This document shows positions 1-7,771 of a stretch of 64,000 nucleotides of DNA, piece after piece. Position numbers and translations under genes: made by a program. Numbering within the stretch: position 1 is the stretch's first letter; each line of letters starts with the position of its first letter. Under the pieces are notes generated by a model. It saw only the letters and a list, made by a program, of their open reading frames with translations, searched no databases and was not told the DNA's origin. The stretch comes from JBEVOS01 sp964563395 (GTDB lineage: Bacteria; Pseudomonadota; Alphaproteobacteria; Caulobacterales; Aquidulcibacteraceae), in assembly GCA_964563395.1 (NCBI GenBank), contig CAZLWK010000011.1, positions 50,135 through 114,134 on the forward strand, read 5' to 3'.

Positions 1-8
1 CGGAGACC

Positions 9-440
9 ATGACAGAACGCCCGTCCAGCACGCCGATTGTCGCCTGGGCCTATGGCCTTCTGGGGCTGATCCCGTTCGCCGCCTGCGCCGTCGGCGTGGC
101 GCGCGGCGGCGCGCATGCGCCGCTCTTCGCTGAAGCCTTGGCGCTTTATGCGGGTCTCATCCTCTCCTTTCTCGGCGGCGCGCGCTGGGGTCTCGAAATC
201 GGTCGGCCGCGGGTGCGCGCGGCGATCATCAGCGCATCGATGGCCCCGACGCTGATCGCATTCGCGCTGCTTTTGTCGCCGCTGTCAGACGCTTGGGTTT
301 TCGCCGGCTTCGCGCTCGCCTTCGCGGCGGCCTGGGCGTGGGACGCGCGCGCCGTCGATGCGCCCGCCTGGTATCCGCGCCTGCGGGCCGTGCTGTCGCT
401 CGGCGCCATCGCCGCGCTCATCGTCGGCGCATTTGCTTAG
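9..440 (+). CDS. DUF3429 family membrane protein
   Basis: A small inner-membrane protein of unknown function. The 143 residues are mostly hydrophobic, with about four or five possible membrane segments, and carry the family hallmark LGGARWG at residues 55-61. The start is the first ATG available, eight bases from the left edge, so its upstream neighbour and promoter cannot be judged. Its 3' end overlaps the oppositely oriented hydrolase gene by four bases. Membership in the DUF3429 family is a recall-based call from the motif and the hydrophobic pattern. No biochemical role is implied. Confidence 0.8.
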   Translation: MTERPSSTPIVAWAYGLLGLIPFAACAVGVARGGAHAPLFAEALALYAGLILSFLGGARWGLEIGRPRVRAAIISASMAPTLIAFALLLSPLSDAWVFAGFALAFAAAWAWDARAVDAPAWYPRLRAVLSLGAIAALIVGAFA

Positions 441-1252
441 GCGCCATGCGCGTTCAGAAAGGCGAGGACCGTCTCATTGAAGGCGGCGGGATCCTCGAAA
501 TAGGTGGAATGGCCGCAGCCGGATAGGATCGCCAGCGCAGCGCCCGGGATCGCCGCCTGCAACCGTTTGGCGCTCGCCGGGCTGAAGATCGGGTCTTCCT
601 CGCCCGTCAGCACCAGGACCGGCATGGACAGCGCCGCCGCCCGCTCAAGCGGCAGAAGCGTCTGCGGCGAGAGAAGGCTCGCCATGCGCGCGCTGAATTC
701 CGGCGAGGGCGGGGCGCCGCGATCCGCGAACGGGTTGAACAGGTTGAGCTGGCGGTACAGCCAGACGCCCGCCGGGTCCTCGCGCCGAAAGCGCGCGCCC
801 AGCGCCGCGTCCTCGATGCTTTCGCCGCCTCCGCGCGTGCGCGTGGCGAATGCGATGAGCTCTTCCACCGCGCCCGGATCGGCAAGGCCAAGACCTGTGC
901 CGGCGGCGATGAGCGCGCGCACGCGCTCCGGCGCGGCGAGCGCGGCGCGCAAGCCCGTCCACCCGCCCATCGATTGACAGACGAGCGCGGCGTCCTTCAG
1001 CCCGGCATGATCGAGCACGGCGAAGAGATCGCCGGCGAAGGCGTCAGCGCCGAATTGCGCGGGATCGTCCATGATCGAGCGGCCAAAGCCGCGATGATCG
1101 ACAAAGAGGCAGCGATAGCGCGCGCCGAACACCGGCGCCTGGCGCCACCACACCGCGCCATTGCCGCCCGCGCCGTGCAGAAACACAAGACCGGGGCCGT
1201 CGCCCACGGCTTCGTAGAAAATTCGGACGGCGCCGTTTGAGGCATATGGCAT
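437..1252 (-). CDS. alpha/beta-fold hydrolase
   Basis: A 271-residue alpha/beta hydrolase without a signal peptide, so probably cytoplasmic. Visible family features are the oxyanion-hole HG at residues 26-27, the nucleophile elbow CQSMGG with Ser94, the acid Asp220 in TGEEDPIFSP, and the catalytic His248 in GCGHSTYF. This is a complete Ser-Asp-His triad in the right order and spacing. The substrate cannot be told from sequence; esterase, lactonase or C-C hydrolase activity are all possible. It is the last gene of a leftward run (mscL, glycosyltransferase, amidase, hydrolase) and starts six bases after the amidase stop, which suggests co-transcription. Confidence 0.88.
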   Translation of the reverse strand: MPYASNGAVRIFYEAVGDGPGLVFLHGAGGNGAVWWRQAPVFGARYRCLFVDHRGFGRSIMDDPAQFGADAFAGDLFAVLDHAGLKDAALVCQSMGGWTGLRAALAAPERVRALIAAGTGLGLADPGAVEELIAFATRTRGGGESIEDAALGARFRREDPAGVWLYRQLNLFNPFADRGAPPSPEFSARMASLLSPQTLLPLERAAALSMPVLVLTGEEDPIFSPASAKRLQAAIPGAALAILSGCGHSTYFEDPAAFNETVLAFLNAHGA

Positions 1253-1258
1253 AGCGGC

Positions 1259-2872
1259 CTACGGATCGATGCTCGTGGGATAGGTCGGCGCGCGGCGCGC
1301 CCGCGTGCGCTGTTCGAATGCATAGGCGTAGCCGATCAGCTTGGCCTCGCTCCAGGCGGCGCCGAAAATCGACAGCCCGACAGGAAGCCCGCGCACCGCG
1401 CCCATCGGCACACTGATGTGCGGATAGCCCGCAATCGCCGCATAGCCCGATGCGCCGCCGAGAAAATGATCGCCAAGCACGGTGTCGCTGGTCCAGGCCG
1501 GTTGCCCGCTGGGCGCGACGATGGCGTCGAGCGCGTGCGCGGCGAACATGGAATCAATCCCCTCCGCGCGCGCCAGTCTCTGCGCCAAAGCGCGCGCTTC
1601 GAGATACGCCGGATCATCGATGCCCTTGGTCGCTTCGGCCAGGAGAAATATGTCTTGGCCGAACAGCGCCATTTCGCGCGGTTCGTTTGCATTGAAGGCG
1701 ATGATGTCGGCCAGCGTGCGTGCGCGCACCGAAGGCGGCGTCCTTTCCAGATAGGCGTTGAGGCCGTGCTTGAATTCCGTCAGCAGCACGGCGAATTCCG
1801 CCTCGCTCATCGCGTCGCGATCGGACGGCGCTTCCGTGATCTCCACCAGCGTCGCGCCCGCCTCTGTCAACGCCGCGAGCGCCGCATTGAACGCAGCGTC
1901 GACCTCGGGGTGATAGCCGGCGAGAAAGCGCGCCACGCCGATGCGCGCGCCGCGCAGCGCGTCCGCGTTTAGCGCGGCGGCATAATCGGCGCGGCGTGCA
2001 TCCGCCTCGGCGGTCGCTGGATCGGCGGGATCGATTCCCGCGATCGCGGTCAGCAGCGCGGCGGCGTCAGCTACGGTGCGCGCCATCGGCCCCGCCGTGT
2101 CCTGCGCCGCGCTGATCGGAATGATGTGCGTGCGCGAGACGAGGCCGACCGTCGGTTTAATGCCGACGATCCCGTTCACGTTCGACGGGCAGATGATGGA
2201 GCCGTCCGTTTCCGTACCGATCGCTGCGGCTGCAAGGCTCGCCGCCACGGCCGCGCCCGAACCGGAGCTCGATCCGCACGGATTGCGGTCGAGCGCGTAG
2301 GGATTGCGCGTGCGCCCGCCGAGCGCGCTCCAGCCGCTGGTGGAGAAATTCGAGCGGATGTTCGCCCATTCGCTGAGATTGGTTTTTCCCAGAATGATCG
2401 CGCCGGCTTCGCGCAGCCGCGCCACAAGCGGCGCATCCCGGCCGGTGACGTTGTCCGCAAGCGCAAGCGAGCCCGCCGTCGTCGGCATGGGATCCCGGGT
2501 TTCGATATTGTCCTTGATGAGGATCGGCACGCCATGCAGCGGGCCGCGCACGCGCCCGGCGCGCCGCTCCACGTCAAGCGCGCGCGCGTCCATCAGCGCG
2601 TTGGGATTGAGCGCGATCACGCTGTTGAGGCGCGGGCCGCGCCGATCGATCTGTTCGATGCGGCGCAGATAGGCGCGCACCAGCCGTTCCGAATTGGTGC
2701 GCCCCGCCTCAAGATCGGCGCGCAGATCGGCGATGGAGCGCTCTTCCACGCGCGTCTGCGCGTTCGACGGCGCGGCCAGGAGCAGCGCGGCCACAAGAAA
2801 CGCCGCGAAGGCGGCAAGGCCTTTGGGGCTGAGACGGAGGAGACGGTGCGCGCGGCGCTCGATGCTGGGCAT
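1259..2872 (-). CDS. exported amidase (amidase signature family)
   Basis: A 537-residue amidase-signature enzyme that hydrolyses a C-N amide bond of unknown substrate. The start at 2872 is chosen because it gives a normal signal peptide: basic start, hydrophobic stretch at about residues 16-34, cleavage near SNAQ. An in-frame start 34 codons upstream would bury this. The Ser-cisSer-Lys centre is recognisable: Lys120 in ILIKDNIE, the GSSSGSG loop at about 200-206, and Ser225 in ETDGSIICPS. The usual TGGS is TDGS here. Export suggests action on periplasmic peptides or amides. It lies between the glycosyltransferase (12 bases upstream) and the hydrolase, in the same orientation. Confidence 0.88.
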   Translation of the reverse strand: MPSIERRAHRLLRLSPKGLAAFAAFLVAALLLAAPSNAQTRVEERSIADLRADLEAGRTNSERLVRAYLRRIEQIDRRGPRLNSVIALNPNALMDARALDVERRAGRVRGPLHGVPILIKDNIETRDPMPTTAGSLALADNVTGRDAPLVARLREAGAIILGKTNLSEWANIRSNFSTSGWSALGGRTRNPYALDRNPCGSSSGSGAAVAASLAAAAIGTETDGSIICPSNVNGIVGIKPTVGLVSRTHIIPISAAQDTAGPMARTVADAAALLTAIAGIDPADPATAEADARRADYAAALNADALRGARIGVARFLAGYHPEVDAAFNAALAALTEAGATLVEITEAPSDRDAMSEAEFAVLLTEFKHGLNAYLERTPPSVRARTLADIIAFNANEPREMALFGQDIFLLAEATKGIDDPAYLEARALAQRLARAEGIDSMFAAHALDAIVAPSGQPAWTSDTVLGDHFLGGASGYAAIAGYPHISVPMGAVRGLPVGLSIFGAAWSEAKLIGYAYAFEQRTRARRAPTYPTSIDP

Positions 2873-2883
2873 AGGGAACCTGA

Positions 2884-3918
2884 TCAGTGTGCAAGCTCTA
2901 TGAATTCCCGTGCCGCCCGCGCCCATTCCAGCTTGGGCCGTGTCGCAAGCGCGTTCGCTGAAAGGCGAGACCAAAGCGCGTCGTCCGTCAACACCTCGAC
3001 GGCGCGCGCGCAGAAGGCGTCGTCCTCGGTTTCAACGAAGCCGGTCTCCTGGTGGATAACGCGTTCGCCCACCGAGCCGACGGGCTTCACCACGGCGGGC
3101 ACGCCCATGGCCTGCGCTTCCCCAACCGCAAGGCAGAAGGTTTCGCCAAGATCACCGAGATAGAGCAGCGCGCGCGCTTGAGCGAGCTCGACGGCGAGCT
3201 CGGCCTTGGCGATCGGCGCGCGCAGCACAACGCCGTGCCGGGCGGTTTCGCGCGCCTGCGCCAGAACGGCCGCCATTTGATCGGCCTTGACGCCGCCATA
3301 GGTGGCTGGGCCGGAGAATATGTGCAGCTCGGCGCTCGGCGCGTGCGGCCTGATCTTGTCGCGCCAAAGCGCAATCAGCTTGTCGAGGCTACGCAGCGGA
3401 TTGGACGTGAAGAGCGCGCGCGGCGGCGGGGGATCGCCCGCCGCGCGGGGCGTATCGAGAAACGGCCGCTCGATCCCGTAGGGAATGACGTGACGCCCGC
3501 CATCGGGGGTCCAGCGCGGCGCCGTGCTCGCATGCGAGGGGCCGAGAAACACGACCTTCGGCCGCTTGAGCGCGACGGGCAAGGCATAGCGCGGCTTGGC
3601 CAGGAATTGGGCCGGATTGTGCAGCCAGAACACCAGCGCGCCCGCCTTGACCGGGCGCGACAGCAGCTTCGGCGTGCGGCTTGCGATGTAAAGATCGGCC
3701 TGCTCCGGCCAGGGCGCGTCGAGCGGGCGCCAGCGCACGCCGCGCTCGCTCATGTTGCGCGCCCCGACCGCGCGCGCCTCCACCTCATGGCCGAGCGACG
3801 CCATGGCCTCGCTGAGCGCCACGAAGGCGCTTTCAGCCCCGCCGAGCGGACGCTCGCGCGGCGTGCGGCCATCGAAGGATATGCCCTGGTCGGCGAGGAG
3901 GATGCGCATCGCGCGCAT
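2884..3918 (-). CDS. glycosyltransferase, GT4-like
   Basis: A 344-residue retaining GT-B-fold glycosyltransferase that would move a sugar from a nucleotide donor onto an envelope acceptor. The N-terminus MRILLADQ with the PLGGAESAF loop is typical of GT4 enzymes. The C-terminal half has a donor-binding region with LGDLGETFCLAVGEAQAMGVPAVV, the usual E-x7-E type motif written here as ETFCLAVGEA. There is no signal peptide or membrane helix, so it probably works on the cytoplasmic face. It lies 14 bases after mscL on the same strand. Donor and acceptor are unknown. The alternative start three codons downstream (MRILLADQ) is equally plausible. Confidence 0.82.
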   Translation of the reverse strand: MRAMRILLADQGISFDGRTPRERPLGGAESAFVALSEAMASLGHEVEARAVGARNMSERGVRWRPLDAPWPEQADLYIASRTPKLLSRPVKAGALVFWLHNPAQFLAKPRYALPVALKRPKVVFLGPSHASTAPRWTPDGGRHVIPYGIERPFLDTPRAAGDPPPPRALFTSNPLRSLDKLIALWRDKIRPHAPSAELHIFSGPATYGGVKADQMAAVLAQARETARHGVVLRAPIAKAELAVELAQARALLYLGDLGETFCLAVGEAQAMGVPAVVKPVGSVGERVIHQETGFVETEDDAFCARAVEVLTDDALWSRLSANALATRPKLEWARAAREFIELAH

Positions 3919-3932
3919 CCACCCGCTTTCTT

Positions 3933-4340
3933 CTACTTCTTCAAGAGGTCGCGGATTTCCGTGAGGAGCTTGATGTCCTCCGGCGGGGCGGGCGGCGGCG
4001 CGGGGGCCGCCTCCTGCTGGCGGCGTAGCCGGTTCATGCCCTTGACCAGCATGAAGATCACCCAGGCGACGATGGCGAAGCTGATGCAGGCGTTGATGAA
4101 TTTGCCATAGGCGATCTGCACGGGCTCGGCGTCGGGCGCCGCGCCCGGCTGCGGCGGCAGCGTGATGGCGAGCTCGGAAAAGTCGATCCCGCCCGTGACC
4201 CAGCCGATCGGCGGCATGATCACGTCATTGACGAGCGAGGTGACGATCGACCCGAACGCCGCCCCGATGATCACGCCGACGGCGAGATCGACAACGTTGC
4301 CCTTGAGGGCGAAATCGCGAAATTCTTGAAGGATCGACAT
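3933..4340 (-). CDS. mscL: large-conductance mechanosensitive channel MscL
   Basis: A 135-residue MscL channel that opens under membrane tension to release solutes during hypo-osmotic shock; the family works as a homopentamer in the inner membrane. The N-terminus MSILQEFRDFALKGN and the first pore helix VVDLAVGVIIGAAFGSIV are diagnostic, followed by the periplasmic loop with PPIGW and a second membrane helix at about residues 78-100. A charged C-terminal bundle ends in LLTEIRDLLKK. The start at 4340 is set by family alignment; an in-frame extension of 15 residues upstream has no family match. It heads the leftward run and is divergent from the DUF2188 gene. Confidence 0.96.
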   Translation of the reverse strand: MSILQEFRDFALKGNVVDLAVGVIIGAAFGSIVTSLVNDVIMPPIGWVTGGIDFSELAITLPPQPGAAPDAEPVQIAYGKFINACISFAIVAWVIFMLVKGMNRLRRQQEAAPAPPPAPPEDIKLLTEIRDLLKK

Positions 4341-4493
4341 CCAAGCGTCCCCGTCCGCCGCGGCCCCTACGCCGCGCGCTCGCATGCCAGCATTCGGCGC
4401 GGGAAACCAGATGGTGCTCCAAGCGTATCTGGTTCGGCCGGCCGCCCGCGCCTAAGGTGCGCGCCTGAGGGCCGGGGCGCGTTGGAGCAGCCC

Positions 4494-4727
4494 ATGAGCG
4501 AAGTGCATTATCACATCGTCGAACATGACGGCGGTTGGACGTTCAAGGTCGGCGATGTGTTCGGCGCCACCTATCGCACCCGCGCCGACGCGGAGGCCGC
4601 CGCCAGCCGCGCCGCGCGCGAACAGCGTGTCCCGTCCGAGCCCGCCGAGATCGAGTGGGAGGACGACAAGGGCCGTTGGCATGTCGAACATTCCGATGGC
4701 GAGCCGCCACAAACGGACGTTGACTGA
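4494..4727 (+). CDS. DUF2188-like small protein
   Basis: A 77-residue soluble protein resembling DUF2188. The fold-forming core is YHIVEHDGGWTFKVGD followed by RTRADAEAAASRAAREQ, which matches the family's strand-strand-helix layout (bound substrate and function unknown). The start at 4494 is taken because it begins the conserved core and follows a GGAG at 4484-4487. A longer in-frame reading starting at 4326 has no family support. It is divergent from mscL with about 150 bases between them. The C-terminal tail is acidic. Confidence 0.72.
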   Translation: MSEVHYHIVEHDGGWTFKVGDVFGATYRTRADAEAAASRAAREQRVPSEPAEIEWEDDKGRWHVEHSDGEPPQTDVD

Positions 4728-4734
4728 ACGCGAA

Positions 4735-4760
4735 AAGGCCCGGCGTCGCCGCCGGGCCTT
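4735..4760 (-). terminator. intrinsic terminator for the peptide genes
   Basis: An 11-bp perfect stem (AAGGCCCGGCG at 4735-4745 with CGCCGGGCCTT at 4750-4760) and a 4-base loop. Read on the minus strand, the stem is followed by TTTTCG, so it fits best as the terminator of the leftward 30-codon peptide genes, whose last stop is at 4789. On the plus strand it could also help to end the DUF2188 transcript, but the T run is poorer there. Confidence 0.75.
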
Positions 4761-4788
4761 CTGTGCCGCAGAGAGACCCTTAGGAGTC

Positions 4789-4881
4789 TTACGCGACGAT
4801 CAAAGCGGCTTGCGCAACGGTGGCGTAGGCGGCCGGCGTGAACACGGCGATGGCGGCGAGAAGGGCGAAAATCTTGGTCAT
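4789..4881 (-). CDS. 30-residue exported-type peptide, copy 1
   Basis: A 30-codon gene, too short for usual gene finders. The product begins MTKIFALLAAIAVF and ends TVAQAALIVA. Residues 4-15 form a hydrophobic core after a Lys, and PAAYA at residues 16-20 looks like a signal peptidase I site. Cleavage there would leave a ten-residue peptide. Copy 3 shares all 30 residues except one (Leu7 here, Ile there). The start follows GGAAGAAAG on the minus strand. A strong hairpin terminator lies 29 bases past the stop. Differences from copy 3 are mostly silent, as expected for a translated gene. No known family is recognised. An uncleaved single membrane helix is the main alternative. Confidence 0.65.
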   Translation of the reverse strand: MTKIFALLAAIAVFTPAAYATVAQAALIVA

Positions 4882-4927
4882 GGCGCTGGGCTTTCTTCCG
4901 GAGCTGGGGGCTTAGGCGACGAGGGGC

Positions 4928-5086
4928 TTACGCGACGATCAGGGCGGCTTGGGCGACGGTGGCGTAGGCGGCCGGGGTGANNNNNNNNNNNNNNNNNNNN
5001 NNNNNNNNNNNNNNNNNNNNNNNNNNNNNNNNNNNNNNNNNNNNNNNNNNNNNNNNNNNNNNNNNNNNNNNNNNNNNNNNGGTCAT
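4928..5086 (-). CDS. 30-residue exported-type peptide, copy 2 (interrupted by assembly gap)
   Basis: A second copy of the peptide gene, broken by the N gap. The first two codons (Met-Thr) and the last 16 residues (TPAAYATVAQAALIVA) are visible and identical in DNA to copy 3. By comparison with copy 3 the missing piece should be 34 bases, so the 100-N spacer is probably a placeholder. The leader upstream is nearly identical to that of copy 3, including AAGGAG nine bases before the ATG. The gap may also hide one or more further tandem copies. Gene presence is well supported; length and count are not. Confidence 0.6.
   Translation of the reverse strand: MTXXXXXXXXXXXXXXXXXXXXXXXXXXXXXXXXXXTPAAYATVAQAALIVA
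4981..5080. other. assembly gap (100 N) inside a repeated gene
   Basis: One hundred N, a typical fixed-size scaffold spacer. Both flanks are identical to the corresponding parts of peptide copy 3 at 7772-7864, so the break was very likely caused by the repeat itself. Confidence 0.95.
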
Positions 5087-5175
5087 CTCTGGTCTCTCCT
5101 TCGGCCCGAAGCGTCATCGCTTCGTTGAAGAGACCCTAGGCCCGCCCCCAACGGGCCGATGTGACCGGGGACACA
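5087..5175 (-). promoter_or_regulatory. conserved leader and CRP-like site of peptide copy 2
   Basis: Read on the minus strand this holds TGTGT-N6-TCACA at 5160-5175 (plus strand TGTGACCGGGGACACA), a near match to the CRP/FNR-type TGTGA-N6-TCACA pattern. It then holds a nested hairpin. The inner stem GAAGCG/CGCTTC (5108-5123) has a 4-base loop. The outer stem GGTCTC/GAGACC (5091-5096 with 5130-5135) overlaps the first bases of the ribosome binding site AAGGAG (5096-5101). The same arrangement is kept at copy 3. The regulatory role is inferred. Confidence 0.5.
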
Positions 5176-5188
5176 GGACGCGTGAAGG

Positions 5189-6061
5189 CTAGGCGCGCTG
5201 CGCCGCGCCGAGACGGTTTATCGGCAGCTTCAGATAGATTTGCCCATCGTCCTCCGGCGGCGGCAAAGCGCCCGCGCGAATGTTCACTTGCAACGATGGA
5301 AGGATCAGCACCGGCGGCGCGAGTGTCGCGTCGCGGGCGCGCCGCATCGTCACGAAGGCATCTTCATCGACGCCGTCACGCACATGCACATTATGCGCGC
5401 GTTGCGCCGCCACGCTCGATTCCCAAGCGGGTTCCGTCCTGCCCGCTGGCAAATAATCGTGGCCCACGAAGATGCGCGTCGTGCTTGGCAGATCGAGGAT
5501 GCGGCGGATCGATCGATAAAGCGCGCCTGCATCGCCGCCCGGAAAGTCCGCGCGCGCGGTGCCATAATCCGGCATGAACATCGTGTCGCCGACGAAGGCG
5601 GCGTCATCCACGAGATAGGTCACGCAGGCCGGCGTGTGGCCCGGCGTGAACAGGACGCGCGCTTCAAGCGCGCCGATCTTGAACGTCGCGCCATCATCGA
5701 ACAGCGCGTCGAAGGCATGCGCCGCGTTCAAATCCTTGGCGTTGAACAGCGGCCCGAATGCGTGCTGCACCTCCGCGATCCGCGCGCCCGCGCCAACCTT
5801 CGCGCCCGTCTTGCGGCGCACATAATCGGCGGCCGAAAGGTGGTCGGCATGCGCATGGGTTTCGAGCACCCAGACGATGCGCAGGCCGCGCGCACTCGCC
5901 GCGGCCAAGACCGCGTCAGCTGAGTGGGTGGAAAGCCTAGCCGCCTTCGGCTCGAAATCGAGCACGGGATCGATCAGCGCGGCCTCTCCGCTGACCGGAT
6001 CGGCGACGAGGTACGTCACCGTCGCGGTGTTCGGATCGAAGAAGGCTTGGATGTCGGCCAT
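5189..6061 (-). CDS. blh: MBL-fold persulfide dioxygenase-like hydrolase (Blh/ETHE1-like)
   Basis: A 290-residue metallo-beta-lactamase-fold protein of the Blh/ETHE1 type, which oxidises glutathione persulfide to sulfite in sulfide detoxification. The metal motif THAHADH is at residues 68-74. The later GHTPACV and FVGDTMFMPDYGTARADFPGG segments are typical of persulfide dioxygenases, and GHDY near the C-terminal third supplies a further ligand. The ribosome binding site AAAAAGGAG lies six bases before the start. It is divergent from the ArsR-type gene, with a palindromic operator between them, and it belongs functionally with the rhodanese and TauE genes. Confidence in family is high; the persulfide role rests on motif and context. 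Confidence 0.88.
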   Translation of the reverse strand: MADIQAFFDPNTATVTYLVADPVSGEAALIDPVLDFEPKAARLSTHSADAVLAAASARGLRIVWVLETHAHADHLSAADYVRRKTGAKVGAGARIAEVQHAFGPLFNAKDLNAAHAFDALFDDGATFKIGALEARVLFTPGHTPACVTYLVDDAAFVGDTMFMPDYGTARADFPGGDAGALYRSIRRILDLPSTTRIFVGHDYLPAGRTEPAWESSVAAQRAHNVHVRDGVDEDAFVTMRRARDATLAPPVLILPSLQVNIRAGALPPPEDDGQIYLKLPINRLGAAQRA

Positions 6062-6084
6062 GGCTGGCTCCTTTTTGCGATGGC

Positions 6085-6128
6085 CCCAATATATTAGATA
6101 TTGCTAAATTAGCAAGAGATGATATATA
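6085..6128. promoter_or_regulatory. BigR-type operator/promoter between blh and bigR
   Basis: A very AT-rich island in GC-rich DNA, centred on a perfect inverted repeat TTGCTAA-A-TTAGCAA at 6101-6115. Further ATATAT tracts lie on both sides (6089-6094 and 6122-6127). Its position between divergent blh and bigR is where the persulfide-responsive BigR/SqrR repressors are known to bind an AT-rich palindrome. Binding here is inferred. Confidence 0.75.
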
Positions 6129-6134
6129 GGCGCC

Positions 6135-6458
6135 ATGCTTGCTTTGACCGAAACCGATCGCGCCCGTTTCGAGGCCAGCGCCGCCGCTGCGGCCAACCTT
6201 CTGCGCACGCTCGCCAATGAGCGCCGCCTGCTGATCCTGTGTCAGCTAGGGGAGGGCGAATTGAGCGTGGGCGCGCTTCAGGCCCGGCTCGGCCTTTCGC
6301 AATCGGCGCTGTCCCAGCACCTCGCGCTCTTGCGGGAGGAGGGGCTCGTCGCCACTCGGCGCGAAGGCCAGATGATCCATTATCGCATCGTTGATCCGAA
6401 CGCCGTGCGCGTCATCGCAACCCTTGCCGAAATCTTCTGTCCGGAGCCGACATCATGA
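6135..6458 (+). CDS. bigR: ArsR-family persulfide-sensing repressor (BigR/SqrR-like)
   Basis: A 107-residue winged-helix repressor. The recognition helix region LSVGALQARLGLSQSALSQHLALLREEGLV and the wing TRREGQMIHYRI are clear. The two cysteines at residues 36 (LLILCQLGEGE) and 102 (IFCPEPTS) match the pair that forms a disulfide or polysulfide bridge in BigR/SqrR regulators. The classical metal-binding ELCVCDL motif of ArsR is absent. It is divergent from blh, and its stop overlaps the rhodanese start by four bases, which marks an operon. It probably represses both directions until persulfide accumulates. Confidence 0.88.
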   Translation: MLALTETDRARFEASAAAAANLLRTLANERRLLILCQLGEGELSVGALQARLGLSQSALSQHLALLREEGLVATRREGQMIHYRIVDPNAVRVIATLAEIFCPEPTS

Positions 6459-6979
6459 CTTTGAAACCGATCACGCCTGAGGCGCTCGCCGCGGACCTTT
6501 CCGCCGGCGGCGTCACGCTCATCGACATTCGAGACCCTGACGAATTCGCGCGCGAGCACATCGCCGGCGCCGTCTCCATGCCAGTCGCGAGCATCGCCGC
6601 CTCCGGCTTGGCGCTGGAGCCGCGCGGCAAGGTGGTGTTCCATTGCAAGTCCGGCATGCGCACCGCGACGCATTGCGCGACGCTGGCGGCCCACGTCGAC
6701 GGCGAGGCCTACATGCTTACGGGCGGCATCGAGGCGTGGAAGCAACAGGGCCGTCGCGTCATCACCGACAAGGCCGCGCCCTTGGAGCTCAATCGCCAGG
6801 TTCAAATCACGATCGGCGTGCTCGTGCTCGTCGGCGCCGCGCTCGCCGCCTTCGCGCATCCCGGCTTTATCCTCGCGCCGGCTTTCTTCGGCGCGGGCCT
6901 TTTGTTCGCCGGCTTGAGCGGCTGGTGCGGCATGGCCAAGGTCTTGGCCGCCGCGCCGTGGAACAGGCGCGCCGTGTGA
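6455..6979 (+). CDS. rhodanese with C-terminal membrane domain (YgaP-like)
   Basis: A 174-residue membrane-anchored sulfurtransferase. The rhodanese domain fills residues 5-103, with DIRDPDEFAREHI and the active-site loop CKSGMR at 64-69 (Cys64 carries the persulfide). Two hydrophobic helices at about 116-135 and 138-156 match the DUF2892/YgaP tail. It would move sulfane sulfur near the membrane, between blh chemistry and sulfite export. The gene overlaps bigR by four bases and the TauE gene by one base, so the three are co-transcribed. Confidence 0.88.
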   Translation: MTLKPITPEALAADLSAGGVTLIDIRDPDEFAREHIAGAVSMPVASIAASGLALEPRGKVVFHCKSGMRTATHCATLAAHVDGEAYMLTGGIEAWKQQGRRVITDKAAPLELNRQVQITIGVLVLVGAALAAFAHPGFILAPAFFGAGLLFAGLSGWCGMAKVLAAAPWNRRAV

Positions 6980-7761
6980 TGTTGACGCTGAGCCCCGAGG
7001 TCATCGCCGCCACGATCGCCAGCGGGGCGGCTGTCGGCCTCCTGCTCGCTCTGTTCGGCGGCGGCGGCTCCGTGCTCGCCGCGCCCCTGCTGCTTTATGT
7101 CGTCGGCGTGGAAGATCCGCACGTCGCCATTGGCACCTCGGCGGCGGCGGTGGCTGCGAACGCCGCGCTGAATCTCGTCGGGCATTGGCGCGGCGGCCGC
7201 GTGAAATGGCCCTGCGCGACCGTGTTCGCGGTGTCGGGGCTGCTTGGCGCCTTCCTTGGTTCAAGCATCGCGAAATTGGTCGATGGTCGTGCGCTTCTGC
7301 TCGCTTTCGCGGCGGCGATGGCCGCGATCGCACTCTCAATGCTGCGCAAGCCAAAATCGGAGGGCGATCCGGACGTGCACATCAATGCGCGCCTAATGGC
7401 GCGCTTGGCGCCGCTGGGACTAGGGACCGGGCTCGCGGCTGGCTTTTTCGGCATTGGCGGCGGGTTCTTGATCGTTCCCGGTCTCATGCTCGCCACGGGC
7501 ATGACCATCGCCAACGCGACGGCGTCATCCTTGGTCTCGGTGACGATTTTCGGTGTGGCGACATCCGCGAATTATGCGGCGTCCGGCCTTGTCGATTGGC
7601 GCCTCGCTGCGCTGTTGCTCGCGGGCGGCGCATTGGGCGGCGCGATCGGTCTTGTGGCGGCCAAGCGCCTCGCGGAGCGCGCTTTGCTGGCGCGGCGTGG
7701 CTTCGCGGTGTTCGTTCTGTGCGCGGCGGCGTACGTGGCCTGGCGTGCGAGCGGCGGGTGA
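6979..7761 (+). CDS. TauE/SafE family sulfite exporter
   Basis: A 260-residue inner-membrane anion exporter of the TauE/SafE family. It has about eight hydrophobic segments and the two internal repeats typical of the family, each with a glycine-rich signature (FGGGGSVLAAPLLLY near residue 25, and FFGIGGGFLIVPGLML in the second half). The start ATG at 6979 overlaps the rhodanese stop (TGATG). Longer in-frame starts would run through the rhodanese gene. In this cassette the likely cargo is sulfite made by Blh. It ends ten bases before the oppositely oriented peptide copy 3. Confidence 0.87.
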   Translation: MLTLSPEVIAATIASGAAVGLLLALFGGGGSVLAAPLLLYVVGVEDPHVAIGTSAAAVAANAALNLVGHWRGGRVKWPCATVFAVSGLLGAFLGSSIAKLVDGRALLLAFAAAMAAIALSMLRKPKSEGDPDVHINARLMARLAPLGLGTGLAAGFFGIGGGFLIVPGLMLATGMTIANATASSLVSVTIFGVATSANYAASGLVDWRLAALLLAGGALGGAIGLVAAKRLAERALLARRGFAVFVLCAAAYVAWRASGG

Positions 7762-7771
7762 CGCTGGGCGC

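Noticed and set aside
2126..3163. 345-codon frame antisense to the amidase and glycosyltransferase
   Set aside because: Arg/Gly/Ala-rich translation without domains, lying entirely over two well-supported genes.
4878..5117. Minus-strand frame starting in the loop of the leader hairpin (also seen at 7572-7982)
   Set aside because: It reads the peptide gene in the wrong frame; Arg/Pro-rich product and no ribosome binding site.
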